A DNA stretch of 18,655 nucleotides. It comes from Rhodospirillaceae bacterium UBA6608 (lineage in GTDB: Bacteria; Pseudomonadota; Alphaproteobacteria; Rhodospirillales_A; Casp-alpha2). This document shows, one piece after another, positions 13,422 through 18,655 of the stretch. The translations under genes were made by a program, and so were the position numbers. The notes under the pieces were generated by a model. That model did no database searches. It saw only the letters and a list, made by a program, of their open reading frames with translations, and was not told the DNA's origin. The stretch is from contig DJHY01000306.1 in NCBI GenBank assembly GCA_002433335.1, positions 1 through 18,655 on the forward strand. Reading direction: 5' to 3'. Each line of letters begins with the position of its first letter. Position 1 is the stretch's first letter.

Positions 13422-15317
13422 ATGGCGAGACATATCCATTTCGAGGTTCACGTGCAGCAGGCAGGGCGTTGGTCGATCCACGCCCAGTTCGGCGCTGCGC
13501 AGCGTGAGAAAGCCATCGAAGAAGCCAAAAAGATCGAAAAGACCCCGGGGTTCGATGCGGTCAAGGTCGTCAAAGAGACCTATGACAGCGATGCCGGCAA
13601 TCACCAGGACACGACCATCTATCGCGGTCCCCGCGACGACAAGGCGGAACATCGCGGCTATCGGGATATTGGCGCGGGGCGTAGCAATCGCGACGACGAC
13701 GGCGGCGATGACGGCGGCGATTGGGCCTCGGCACGCAGCAGTTTCGACGACGACGATGATTACGACGACGATGACGATTACGACGATGCGCCCAAGAAAC
13801 GTCGTACCAGCAGCGCCAACAGCATCACCGCTACGGCGACGACCGTCGTTATCCGCATGCTCATGCTGGCCCTGGTCAGCCTGTTGGTTTCAGGCGGGTT
13901 CGCGGTCGCCTTCTCCTGGTACTTCAGCGGCAAGATGCTGTTCGGCTATAAAATTTCCGGCGCGATCGAAGCCAATGCCATCTTCCTTGTCTTCGTCGTC
14001 AGTTTCCTGCTGACGGCATCGACCCTGGCCATCACCTACCTGAGAAACGTCAAACTGCGCGCCCGACAGGGCCGAGCCGGCGGCATGACCGGACGACCTG
14101 TTGCCGGTGGCGGCGCCGTGAACTCTCTGTTGGATAGGGCTGCATCGGCCCTTGGCCAGCCGCCCGCCAACAATATCGACGTCGACGTGACTGCAGAGAA
14201 GACGGAAGGCTCCGTCGGAGACTGGCGTGAACAGGCCAAGGCCGAAGACGCGGCCAATGCGCAAAGCGACGATGCGACCAACGACCGCCTGCGTGACGAG
14301 TTGGGGAGCTCCAGCGAAGAGAACAAACGCGGCGTGACCCTGGAAGCCGATAAGTACGGCGCCGCCGAACAGCAACCGATGCTGGACGCCGCCGGGGAAA
14401 AGCAAAAAGCCTATATGATGCGGTTCCTGGGCCAATTGCTCGAAGTCACCGGCCAGGACAAGAAGAAGCTCGATAACTTCACCAAGTTCGGGATCAACCT
14501 GTTCCTGGCGGGGGCCTGCGAATCCCTGTCCTCGAAACGGGATTTGGATGGCTCGACGCGGGCGCGCATCCTGGCTGACAGTGTCCAGGTCATGGGCTTC
14601 AAGAAGTCCCATGCCTCGTCCTTCGCCGACCGCTACGAGGAATACCTGCTGCAGGATTCCCGCTACATGAGCATGTTCCAGGCAGGCCGTAACGCGATGG
14701 CGACACACCTGAGCGACGGCACCTCCGGCCCCTCGCACCTGAAGACGGCGCTCGAGGATTGGAACAAGCCCAAGCCGAAGGAAGCACAAGCCCGCGTGGT
14801 CGCCGTGCTGTTCACCGATATCGCCGGATCGACCGCGCTGACGCAGCAGTTGGGCGACGCCGGGGCCCAGGAAGTCGTCCGCGCGCACAACAAGATCGTC
14901 CGCGAAAACCTGACCCGCTTCAAAGGTCGCGAGGTCAAACACACCGGCGACGGCATGATGTGTTCGTTCGACCAGCCGACCAACGCGGTCGAGGCCTCGA
15001 TCGAAATTCAGAAAGAGACGATCCAGCTTCGGTCCTCGAACCCGAACCTGCCCCTGAAATTGAAGATCGGCATCAACGCGGGCGAGCCCATCGCCGAGGA
15101 CAACGATCTGTTCGGCACCACGGTCCAGTTGGCAGCCCGTATCGTCGACAAGGCCCAGGCAGACCAGATCTTCGTCTCGGAAACAGTGCGCGGAATTTGC
15201 ACCGGCAAGGGCATCAGCTTCAAATCCGCCGGCGGTTACGCCATGAAGGGTTTCGACGGCGATGTGCAGCTTTACGAAGTCATGTGGCAATCGGGCGCCG
15301 CGGCCAAAGCCTCTTAA
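13422..15317 (+). CDS. Membrane-bound class III adenylate/guanylate cyclase
   Basis: The 631-residue protein has an unrecognised N-terminal domain (1-70, HIHFEVHVQQAGRWSIHAQF onward) and a very acidic stretch (91-122, mostly Asp). Two membrane segments follow (about 141-167 and 184-206), then a long cytoplasmic linker with a helical region (325-445). The C-terminal catalytic domain spans about 455-622. Metal-binding Asp residues are D466 in LFTDIAGST and D510 in HTGDGMM. K506 is at the adenine-selecting Lys position, supporting cAMP, and R573 is in LAARI. Where many cyclases have VNxAAR this one has VQLAAR, so the usual Asn is Gln; I believe this variant recurs in alphaproteobacteria. GAGGG lies about 7 nt upstream of the ATG. 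The gene stands alone, so its input signal is unknown. The linker could be a sensor or transducer. Confidence 0.92.
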   Translation: MARHIHFEVHVQQAGRWSIHAQFGAAQREKAIEEAKKIEKTPGFDAVKVVKETYDSDAGNHQDTTIYRGPRDDKAEHRGYRDIGAGRSNRDDDGGDDGGDWASARSSFDDDDDYDDDDDYDDAPKKRRTSSANSITATATTVVIRMLMLALVSLLVSGGFAVAFSWYFSGKMLFGYKISGAIEANAIFLVFVVSFLLTASTLAITYLRNVKLRARQGRAGGMTGRPVAGGGAVNSLLDRAASALGQPPANNIDVDVTAEKTEGSVGDWREQAKAEDAANAQSDDATNDRLRDELGSSSEENKRGVTLEADKYGAAEQQPMLDAAGEKQKAYMMRFLGQLLEVTGQDKKKLDNFTKFGINLFLAGACESLSSKRDLDGSTRARILADSVQVMGFKKSHASSFADRYEEYLLQDSRYMSMFQAGRNAMATHLSDGTSGPSHLKTALEDWNKPKPKEAQARVVAVLFTDIAGSTALTQQLGDAGAQEVVRAHNKIVRENLTRFKGREVKHTGDGMMCSFDQPTNAVEASIEIQKETIQLRSSNPNLPLKLKIGINAGEPIAEDNDLFGTTVQLAARIVDKAQADQIFVSETVRGICTGKGISFKSAGGYAMKGFDGDVQLYEVMWQSGAAAKAS

Positions 15318-15367
15318 TTCCCTGAAAAATAACGATATTACCTGGTGATTTTTTTCGCCGGGCAAGA

Positions 15368-15399
15368 CTTGCGCACATTCGGGCGCAGGCCTATCTGTG
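15368..15399 (+). promoter_or_regulatory. Sigma-32 (RpoH) heat-shock promoter of hsp20
   Basis: CTTG (15368-15371), an 18-nt spacer and CCTATCTGTG (15390-15399) match the published alphaproteobacterial heat-shock consensus CTTG-N17/18-CYTATNTNNG at every defined base. Transcription would start near 15405, leaving a leader of about 134 nt. Confidence 0.75.
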
Positions 15400-15404
15400 C
15401 TTTG

Positions 15405-15538
15405 ACGGGACGCCCAGATGGGGTCCGCGTCTGTTGAACCGCCCGACCGGCGCGGTTCGTTCGGTCGGCCCTTATGGCGACCGGGAAACGAATACGCACC
15501 GCCGGGCACCATATCGCTTCGTCTAGGAGGACTTGGTT
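15405..15538 (+). promoter_or_regulatory. Candidate ROSE-like RNA thermometer in the hsp20 leader
   Basis: The leader folds by eye into several hairpins. The first is GGAC-G-CCC/GGG-GTCC at 15408-15426 with loop AGAT. The second is GAACCGC/GCGGTTC at 15436-15458, competing with CCGACCG/CGGTCGG at 15443-15468. The last hairpin pairs UCGUC (15519-15523) with GAGGA (15527-15531), which is part of the AGGAGG ribosome binding site, through four pairs and a central G-G mismatch. Four weaker outer pairs extend it to 15513-15537. ROSE elements of rhizobial small heat-shock genes have the same overall plan, including the imperfect stem with a G-G contact at the ribosome binding site. The exact ROSE sequence motif is not perfectly present. 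Confidence 0.5.
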
Positions 15539-15991
15539 ATGCGTACCATCGATTTCACCCCCCTTTTCCGTCATTCCGTCGGCTTCGACCGTCTTGAGCG
15601 TATGCTCGACAGCGCGATGCGCCACGACGACGGCAATTCCTATCCGCCCTACAACATCGAACAGCTTGGCGACGACAAGTACCGGATTACCATGGCCGTC
15701 GCCGGGTTCGGCGAAGACGACCTGGACGTCACCGTCAACGAAGGCACCCTGATCGTCACCGGCAAGCGCGAGGACAAACAGGACGAGAACGTCGTCTTCG
15801 TCCACCGCGGCATCGCCGGGCGCGCGTTCGAGCGCCGCTTCCAGCTTGCCGACCATATCGAGGTCAAGGACGGCGCGCTTGAAAACGGCCTTCTGCATAT
15901 CGAACTGGAACGGGTCGTCCCGGAAGAGAAGAAACCCCGCAAGATCGCGATCGCGGGGAACCAGAAACTCGTCGAAAACAAGGCCGCCTAA
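15539..15991 (+). CDS. Small heat-shock protein, Hsp20/IbpA family
   Basis: Small heat-shock proteins are ATP-independent holdases that bind unfolding proteins as large oligomers. The 150-residue protein begins MRTIDFTPLFRHSVGFDRLE, a start typical of IbpA-like class A proteins. The alpha-crystallin domain runs about 38-128 and contains YNIEQLGDDKYRITMAVAGF and the consensus ALENGLLHIEL (113-123). An IxI motif for oligomer contacts is visible at 136-138 (IAI). AGGAGG lies 8 nt before the ATG at 15539, but is partly paired in the predicted leader hairpin. The gene is monocistronic, with a matching heat-shock promoter upstream and a strong terminator 40 nt after the stop. Control is probably both transcriptional (RpoH) and translational (thermometer), the latter being inference. 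Confidence 0.96.
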   Translation: MRTIDFTPLFRHSVGFDRLERMLDSAMRHDDGNSYPPYNIEQLGDDKYRITMAVAGFGEDDLDVTVNEGTLIVTGKREDKQDENVVFVHRGIAGRAFERRFQLADHIEVKDGALENGLLHIELERVVPEEKKPRKIAIAGNQKLVENKAA

Positions 15992-16030
15992 CCAGGTAAT
16001 CCACTCTAGGTTAGAACGTCAGACGGAAGG

Positions 16031-16061
16031 CGCGCCTGGGAGACCGGGCGCGTTTTCTTTT
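16031..16061 (+). terminator. Rho-independent terminator of hsp20
   Basis: CGCGCCTGG (16031-16039) pairs with CCGGGCGCG (16044-16052) over nine positions with one G-T wobble and a GAGA tetraloop. It is followed by TTTTCTTTT (16053-16061). Confidence 0.9.
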
Positions 16062-16079
16062 GGGGGACTTCCCCGCCAC

Positions 16080-16520
16080 TCAAGCGACGAGGAGTTTCTC
16101 CAACGCGGCACGGATTTGGGCCGGAATAGGCGTCGGGCGGTCTGTCGTACGGTCGACGAAGACATGGACGAAATGCCCGGCGGCAGCCGCCGTATCTTCC
16201 CCGTCCTTGAAGATCGCGATCTCGTAACGGACGCTGGAATTCCCCAGCTTCGAAACCCGCAGGCCCGCCGACAACTTCTCCGGATAGGCGACCGGCTTGA
16301 AGAACCGGCAAGTCGTCTCGACCGCGAAGCCCACGACCGTTCCGTCCTGAATATCCAGCCCGCCGTTGTCGATCAGGTAGCAATTCACCACCGTGTCGAA
16401 ATAGGCGTAGTAGGTCACGTTATTGACGTGGCCGTAGATGTCGTTGTCGGCCCAGCGCGTCTGGATCGGCAGGATATGCGGATAGGAATCTCGGGTTTGC
16501 GGGGACGTGTCGTCGGCCAT
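16080..16520 (-). CDS. Acyl-CoA thioesterase, 4HBT hotdog family
   Basis: Hotdog-fold thioesterases hydrolyse acyl-CoA esters. The 146-residue protein is a single hotdog domain with the active-site signature [21 protein letters not shown]27 occupies the catalytic Asp position of the 4-hydroxybenzoyl-CoA thioesterase group and H31 follows in GHVNN. The strand [19 protein letters not shown] and the segment [19 protein letters not shown] fit the family core. AGGAG stands about 9 nt upstream of the ATG at 16520. It is convergent with hsp20, 88 nt away. A possible minus-strand promoter (TTGACC, 17 nt, TACGCT; 16681-16653) lies upstream, with a terminator-like hairpin at 16575-16599 between it and the gene. 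The substrate is unknown. Confidence 0.9.
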   Translation of the reverse strand: MADDTSPQTRDSYPHILPIQTRWADNDIYGHVNNVTYYAYFDTVVNCYLIDNGGLDIQDGTVVGFAVETTCRFFKPVAYPEKLSAGLRVSKLGNSSVRYEIAIFKDGEDTAAAAGHFVHVFVDRTTDRPTPIPAQIRAALEKLLVA

Positions 16521-16574
16521 GGCGAAGGCTCCTGGGCATCGTGGGTTGGCGGAAATTATGGCCGAAATTAATAA

Positions 16575-16611
16575 GGCCGCCGGGTTGTTCCCGACGGCCC
16601 TTTAATTATTT
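16575..16611. terminator. Terminator-like hairpin near the thioesterase start
   Basis: GGCCGCCGGG (16575-16584) pairs with CCCGACGGCC (16590-16599) at nine of ten positions with loop TTGTT. CTTTAATTATTT follows on the plus strand, and TTATTAATTT on the minus strand. It may stop stray transcription in both directions, or attenuate the thioesterase transcript. Confidence 0.6.
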
Positions 16612-16750
16612 AAATGCCTCAAACCTGTCAAACTCGCCTGAATGACACGTGAAGCGTATCCAGCCGTAACATAACGGTCAACTACAAAGGTTGGTTGACA
16701 AGGGTCTGATTTTTGCCCCGAAAAGATTCCCCCTGCCCTGGCCACGACAA

Positions 16751-16793
16751 GGCGACCGCCCTCGGGTCGGGAGGGCGATCGCCGTGTGTTTTC
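16751..16793 (+). terminator. Strong hairpin followed by a short T-run
   Basis: GGCGACCGCCCTC (16751-16763) pairs with GAGGGCGATCGCC (16771-16783) at 12 of 13 positions around loop GGGTCGG, followed by GTGTGTTTTC. It looks like a plus-strand terminator, yet no plus-strand gene lies between it and the hsp20 terminator, so it may end an unrecognised small RNA. Confidence 0.5.
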
Positions 16794-16808
16794 ATAGGCA
16801 ATGAAATG

Positions 16809-16831
16809 AGGACACGTTCGCCGCGTGTCCT
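16809..16831. repeat. Perfect 8-bp inverted repeat upstream of the small membrane gene
   Basis: AGGACACG-TTCGCCG-CGTGTCCT, followed by GTTTGC. It could be a leader hairpin or a protein-binding palindrome for the gene at 16915. Confidence 0.5.
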
Positions 16832-16914
16832 GTTTGCAGGCTAGCCCCGGGGTGTTAACGTTCCCCTAAATCAGCACCTAAATCGGGCCAATTTACGGAA
16901 AAAAGGCATCCCCA

Positions 16915-17190
16915 ATGTCGCCAGCCGCCGCCTGGGCCGTGATCGTGATCGGCTTCGCCCTGCCGCTCCTTCATGTCGCCCTGTCGAAAGACATCACATC
17001 GGCGCCCGTCCCGCATGACGGCGGCACCTGTCCGTTCAGCCCGCGCATCGGCTGGCTGGTGATCGTGCTGTTCCTGGGGCCCATCGGCTGGCTGATGTTC
17101 ATGGCGTCCCGGCGCAAGAAACGGGCGATCCACGCCGCCCGGGAAAAAGCACAGGCAGCCCAGGAAACCAGGCCGAACGACGCCTCTTAA
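16915..17190 (+). CDS. Small two-TM membrane protein, PLDc_N-like
   Basis: The 91-residue product has two hydrophobic segments, about 6-23 and 43-64. The second, IGWLVIVLFLGPIGWLMFMA, ends in a basic cluster SRRKKRA. This resembles the short membrane anchor found at the N terminus of cardiolipin synthases (PLDc_N), but no catalytic phospholipase D domain follows. The C-terminal tail is Ala/Gln/Glu-rich and hydrophilic. A Cys is present between the segments (C39). AAGG lies about 9 nt upstream of the ATG. Its TAA overlaps the convergent DUF1192 stop within a single TTAA. The function is unknown. The upstream region has hairpins and two CCTAAATC repeats that may matter for control. Confidence 0.7.
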   Translation: MSPAAAWAVIVIGFALPLLHVALSKDITSAPVPHDGGTCPFSPRIGWLVIVLFLGPIGWLMFMASRRKKRAIHAAREKAQAAQETRPNDAS

Positions 17191-17369
17191 GTTTTGAAAA
17201 TGCTGTCGGCGTGGGACCGCGCCGTCTGTTTGCCGTCGATGGCCGCGCGCACGCGGGTGATCTCGGCCTCCAGCTCTTCGATATACTCGTGCAGGGCCTC
17301 GATCGACAGGATCTCCAGGTTTTTCAATTCCGGCTTTTTCTTGCGCGGTTCCAGATCGTCCGTGTCCAT
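17187..17369 (-). CDS. DUF1192 family protein
   Basis: The 60-residue protein is typical of the short alphaproteobacterial DUF1192 family: an acidic and basic start MDTDDLEPRKKKPELKNLEI, then a helix SIEALHEYIEELEAEITRVR, and a charged tail ending ADSIFKT. The central helix has coiled-coil character. It is cytosolic and its function is unknown. The ATG at 17369 has AAGGA about 10 nt upstream. It diverges from the quinone oxidoreductase gene across 123 bp and converges on the small membrane protein gene, with reciprocal overlapping TAA stops. The grouping with the oxidoreductase and a DUF1013 gene recurs in alphaproteobacteria as I recall it, which supports the call. Confidence 0.88.
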   Translation of the reverse strand: MDTDDLEPRKKKPELKNLEILSIEALHEYIEELEAEITRVRAAIDGKQTARSHADSIFKT

Positions 17370-17404
17370 GATCCCGTTCCTTCCCGAATGCCTTTGGCCC
17401 TATT

Positions 17405-17428
17405 CCTTCGGCAATATCCTTGCCAAGG
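17405..17428. repeat. Inverted repeat in the DUF1192/oxidoreductase intergenic region
   Basis: CCTT-C-GGCAA and TTGCC-AAGG are complementary over nine pairs, with one bulged C and loop TATCC. It lies in the 123-bp divergent region and could be an operator shared by both genes. I see no strong promoter on either strand here. Confidence 0.4.
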
Positions 17429-17492
17429 CGGGATGTAATCTACTAGGTGAAGGGGCATTTGCAAATTCCCACAACGACCCGAAGAGGCCGCC

Positions 17493-18494
17493 ATGTCGAT
17501 CCCTGAAACCATGACCTGCGTCGAAATCGCCGAACCCGGCGGCCCGGAACAGCTGCGCACCACCACCCGCCCCGTTCCCAGCCCGGAAAAGGGCGAGGTT
17601 CTGATCCAGGTCGCGGCTGCAGGCATCAACCGCCCCGACGTGGTCCAACGCCAGGGCCATTACGCCCCGCCGCCGGGTACGACCGACATTCCGGGCCTGG
17701 AAGTTTCCGGCACCGTGGTCGCCTTGGGCGACGGCGTGAGCGAATGGTCCGTCGGCGACAAGCTTTGCGCCCTGGTCGCGGGCGGCGGCTACGGCGAATA
17801 CGTCACCGCGCCGGTCGAACAATGCCTGCCGGTGCCGAAAGGCCTGTCGATGCTGGAAGCGGCGGCCCTGCCGGAAACCTTTTTCACGGTCTGGGGCAAC
17901 GTGTTCGACCGCGGCAACCTGCAGCCGGGTGAAACCTTCATGGTCCATGGCGGCACGTCCGGCATCGGCACCACCGCCATTCAGTTGGCCCATCAATTGG
18001 GCGCCAAGGTCATCGCCACAGCCGGCTCCGAGGAAAAATGCCAGGCTTGCCGCGATCTGGGCGCGGATTTGGCGATCAACTACCGCGAACAGGACTTCGT
18101 CGAAGCGGCCAAGGAATTCACCGGCGGCAAGGGCGCCGACGTGATCCTGGACATGGTCGGGGGCGACTACCTTCCCCGCAACCTCAAGGCGCTGAACCGC
18201 GACGGCCGTCTGGTCAACATCGCGTTCATGAAGGGGGCCAAGATTGAGGTCAATTTCATGCCCCTGATGCTGAAGCGCCAGACCATCACCGGCTCGACCC
18301 TGCGCGCCCAATCCGTCGCCGCGAAAGCCAAGATCGGTAAAGCGGTGAAGGAAACAGCCTGGCCGCTGATCGAAGCCGGCAAGGTCAAGCCCGTGATCTA
18401 TAAGACCTTTTCCCTGGATCAGGCGAAAGAAGCCCACGAGCTGATGGAATCCAACCAGCACATCGGCAAGATCGTGTTCCAGGTCGCGGAATAA
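17493..18494 (+). CDS. NAD(P)H quinone oxidoreductase, PIG3/zeta-crystallin type
   Basis: Medium-chain reductases of this group reduce quinones with NADPH and need no zinc. The 333-residue protein has the usual length. The catalytic fold shows GINRPDVVQRQGHYAPPPG (44-62), the signature of the PIG3-like branch, and IPGLEVSGTVVALGDGVSEW. The coenzyme-binding loop is VHGGTSGIGTTAIQLAHQLG (151-170). TAGSEEK follows where NADPH-specific members place residues contacting the 2'-phosphate. The zinc-ligand Cys and His residues of alcohol dehydrogenases are absent. AGAGG stands 6 nt before the ATG at 17493. The physiological substrate is unknown; oxidative stress defence is a family inference. The downstream gene has its own promoter. 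Confidence 0.92.
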   Translation: MSIPETMTCVEIAEPGGPEQLRTTTRPVPSPEKGEVLIQVAAAGINRPDVVQRQGHYAPPPGTTDIPGLEVSGTVVALGDGVSEWSVGDKLCALVAGGGYGEYVTAPVEQCLPVPKGLSMLEAAALPETFFTVWGNVFDRGNLQPGETFMVHGGTSGIGTTAIQLAHQLGAKVIATAGSEEKCQACRDLGADLAINYREQDFVEAAKEFTGGKGADVILDMVGGDYLPRNLKALNRDGRLVNIAFMKGAKIEVNFMPLMLKRQTITGSTLRAQSVAAKAKIGKAVKETAWPLIEAGKVKPVIYKTFSLDQAKEAHELMESNQHIGKIVFQVAE

Positions 18495-18518
18495 GCCCCC
18501 GGAAAACAAAGTGATTCT

Positions 18519-18547
18519 TTGACCCGGGCGGTCATAGTCATTATATA
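18519..18547 (+). promoter_or_regulatory. Sigma-70-type promoter for the DUF1013 gene
   Basis: TTGACC (18519-18524), a 17-nt spacer and TATATA (18542-18547) form a strong promoter, with a start near 18554 and a leader of about 84 nt. A GATTC (GANTC, CcrM type) sits at 18513-18517, one base before the -35. Confidence 0.7.
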
Positions 18548-18564
18548 ACATCGCAGTTCCGGTG

Positions 18565-18587
18565 CGTCCCCCGTACGCGCGGGGGCG
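18565..18587 (+). other. GC-rich hairpin in the DUF1013 leader
   Basis: CCCCCG-TACGCG-CGGGGG (18568-18585) is extended by two outer pairs around a bulged T. No T-run follows, so it is a leader structure rather than a terminator for the oxidoreductase gene. Confidence 0.5.
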
Positions 18588-18637
18588 TGCTGGTCGACAG
18601 AGCAATCCCGAAATCCGACACCAATGGGAAGGTAACC

Positions 18638-18655
18638 ATGGCGCGTCCTTTGATG
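18638..18655 (+). CDS. Start of a DUF1013-family gene (cell-cycle regulator TrcR type)
   Basis: Only six codons are present, reading MARPLM. They follow GGAAGG at a good distance (about 6 nt) and a strong promoter and leader. Alphaproteobacterial DUF1013 proteins start MAKPLM or MARPLM and are commonly found near DUF1192 and a quinone oxidoreductase gene, so context carries this call. DUF1013 proteins are annotated by some pipelines as TrcR, a cell-cycle transcriptional regulator. Six residues cannot prove the family. Confidence 0.55.

Larger units (their letters stand above)
16521..16914. other. 394-bp gene-free region rich in inverted repeats
   Basis: I see no ORF, tRNA or recognised RNA. 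It contains a terminator-like hairpin (16575-16599), an inverted repeat GTCAAC/GTTGAC (16677-16699), a 13-position stem (16751-16783), a perfect 8-bp hairpin (16809-16831), and two copies of CCTAAATC 12 nt apart (16865 and 16877). A TTGACA at 16695 lacks a partner -10. Confidence 0.6.

Noticed and set aside
13890..15512. 540-codon open frame on the minus strand
   Set aside because: It lies opposite the cyclase, whose motifs are clear. Long antisense frames are common in GC-rich genomes and the translation shows no family motif.

Overview
This is an 18.7-kb GC-rich (roughly 60-65% by eye) chromosomal segment of an alphaproteobacterium, most likely of the Rhodospirillales type. Supporting signs are the zinc-free ribosomal protein L31, the order zapA / 6S RNA / 5-formyl-THF cyclo-ligase, a DUF1192 gene beside a PIG3-type quinone oxidoreductase and a DUF1013 gene, class III adenylate cyclase, and an exact match to the alphaproteobacterial heat-shock promoter consensus. 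It reads as core genome. I see no insertion sequence, phage gene, CRISPR array, tRNA or rRNA.

Layout. (1) 1-3728, minus strand: a divergently controlled block of a coiled-coil protein (DUF4164-like), zapA, 6S RNA (ssrS), 5-formyltetrahydrofolate cyclo-ligase and a YmdB-type metallophosphoesterase, then yebC and ruvC with their own promoter. This joins cell division, global RNA polymerase control, folate metabolism and Holliday-junction resolution. (2) 3781-5984, plus strand: gap, a truncated class II aldolase-like protein with altered active-site residues, and thiE. (3) 6023-7535: efp and an inositol-monophosphatase-family gene. (4) 7752-12427: an envelope cluster of a secreted proline-rich OmpA-like protein, a MotA/TolQ/ExbB-type channel protein and a MotB-like OmpA protein with a very long coiled coil, followed by an MFS exporter. 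(5) 12401-13169: cyaY (minus) and rpmE (plus) diverge from each other; rpmE ends in a clear terminator. (6) 13170-15317: a structured 250-nt intergenic region and a two-TM class III cyclase. (7) 15368-16061: an Hsp20 gene with a sigma-32-type promoter, a long structured leader resembling a ROSE RNA thermometer, and a strong terminator. (8) 16080-18655: a hotdog thioesterase, a small membrane protein, DUF1192, a quinone oxidoreductase and the first six codons of a DUF1013 gene.

How genes may work together. The envelope cluster is the best candidate for an under-described system: a proton-channel pair of the MotAB/ExbBD/ZorAB superfamily whose B subunit could reach far into the periplasm, next to a secreted OmpA-like partner. 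That partner carries runs of seven and eight prolines, which are classical EF-P-dependent sequences, and efp lies just upstream. A hairpin with a GNRA-type loop buries the ribosome binding site of the B subunit, suggesting translational control of A:B stoichiometry. The Hsp20 unit shows promoter, leader structure and chaperone together.

Limits. All assignments come from reading the sequence. Family names rest on recognised motifs, and promoter and RNA-structure calls are pattern matches made by eye.
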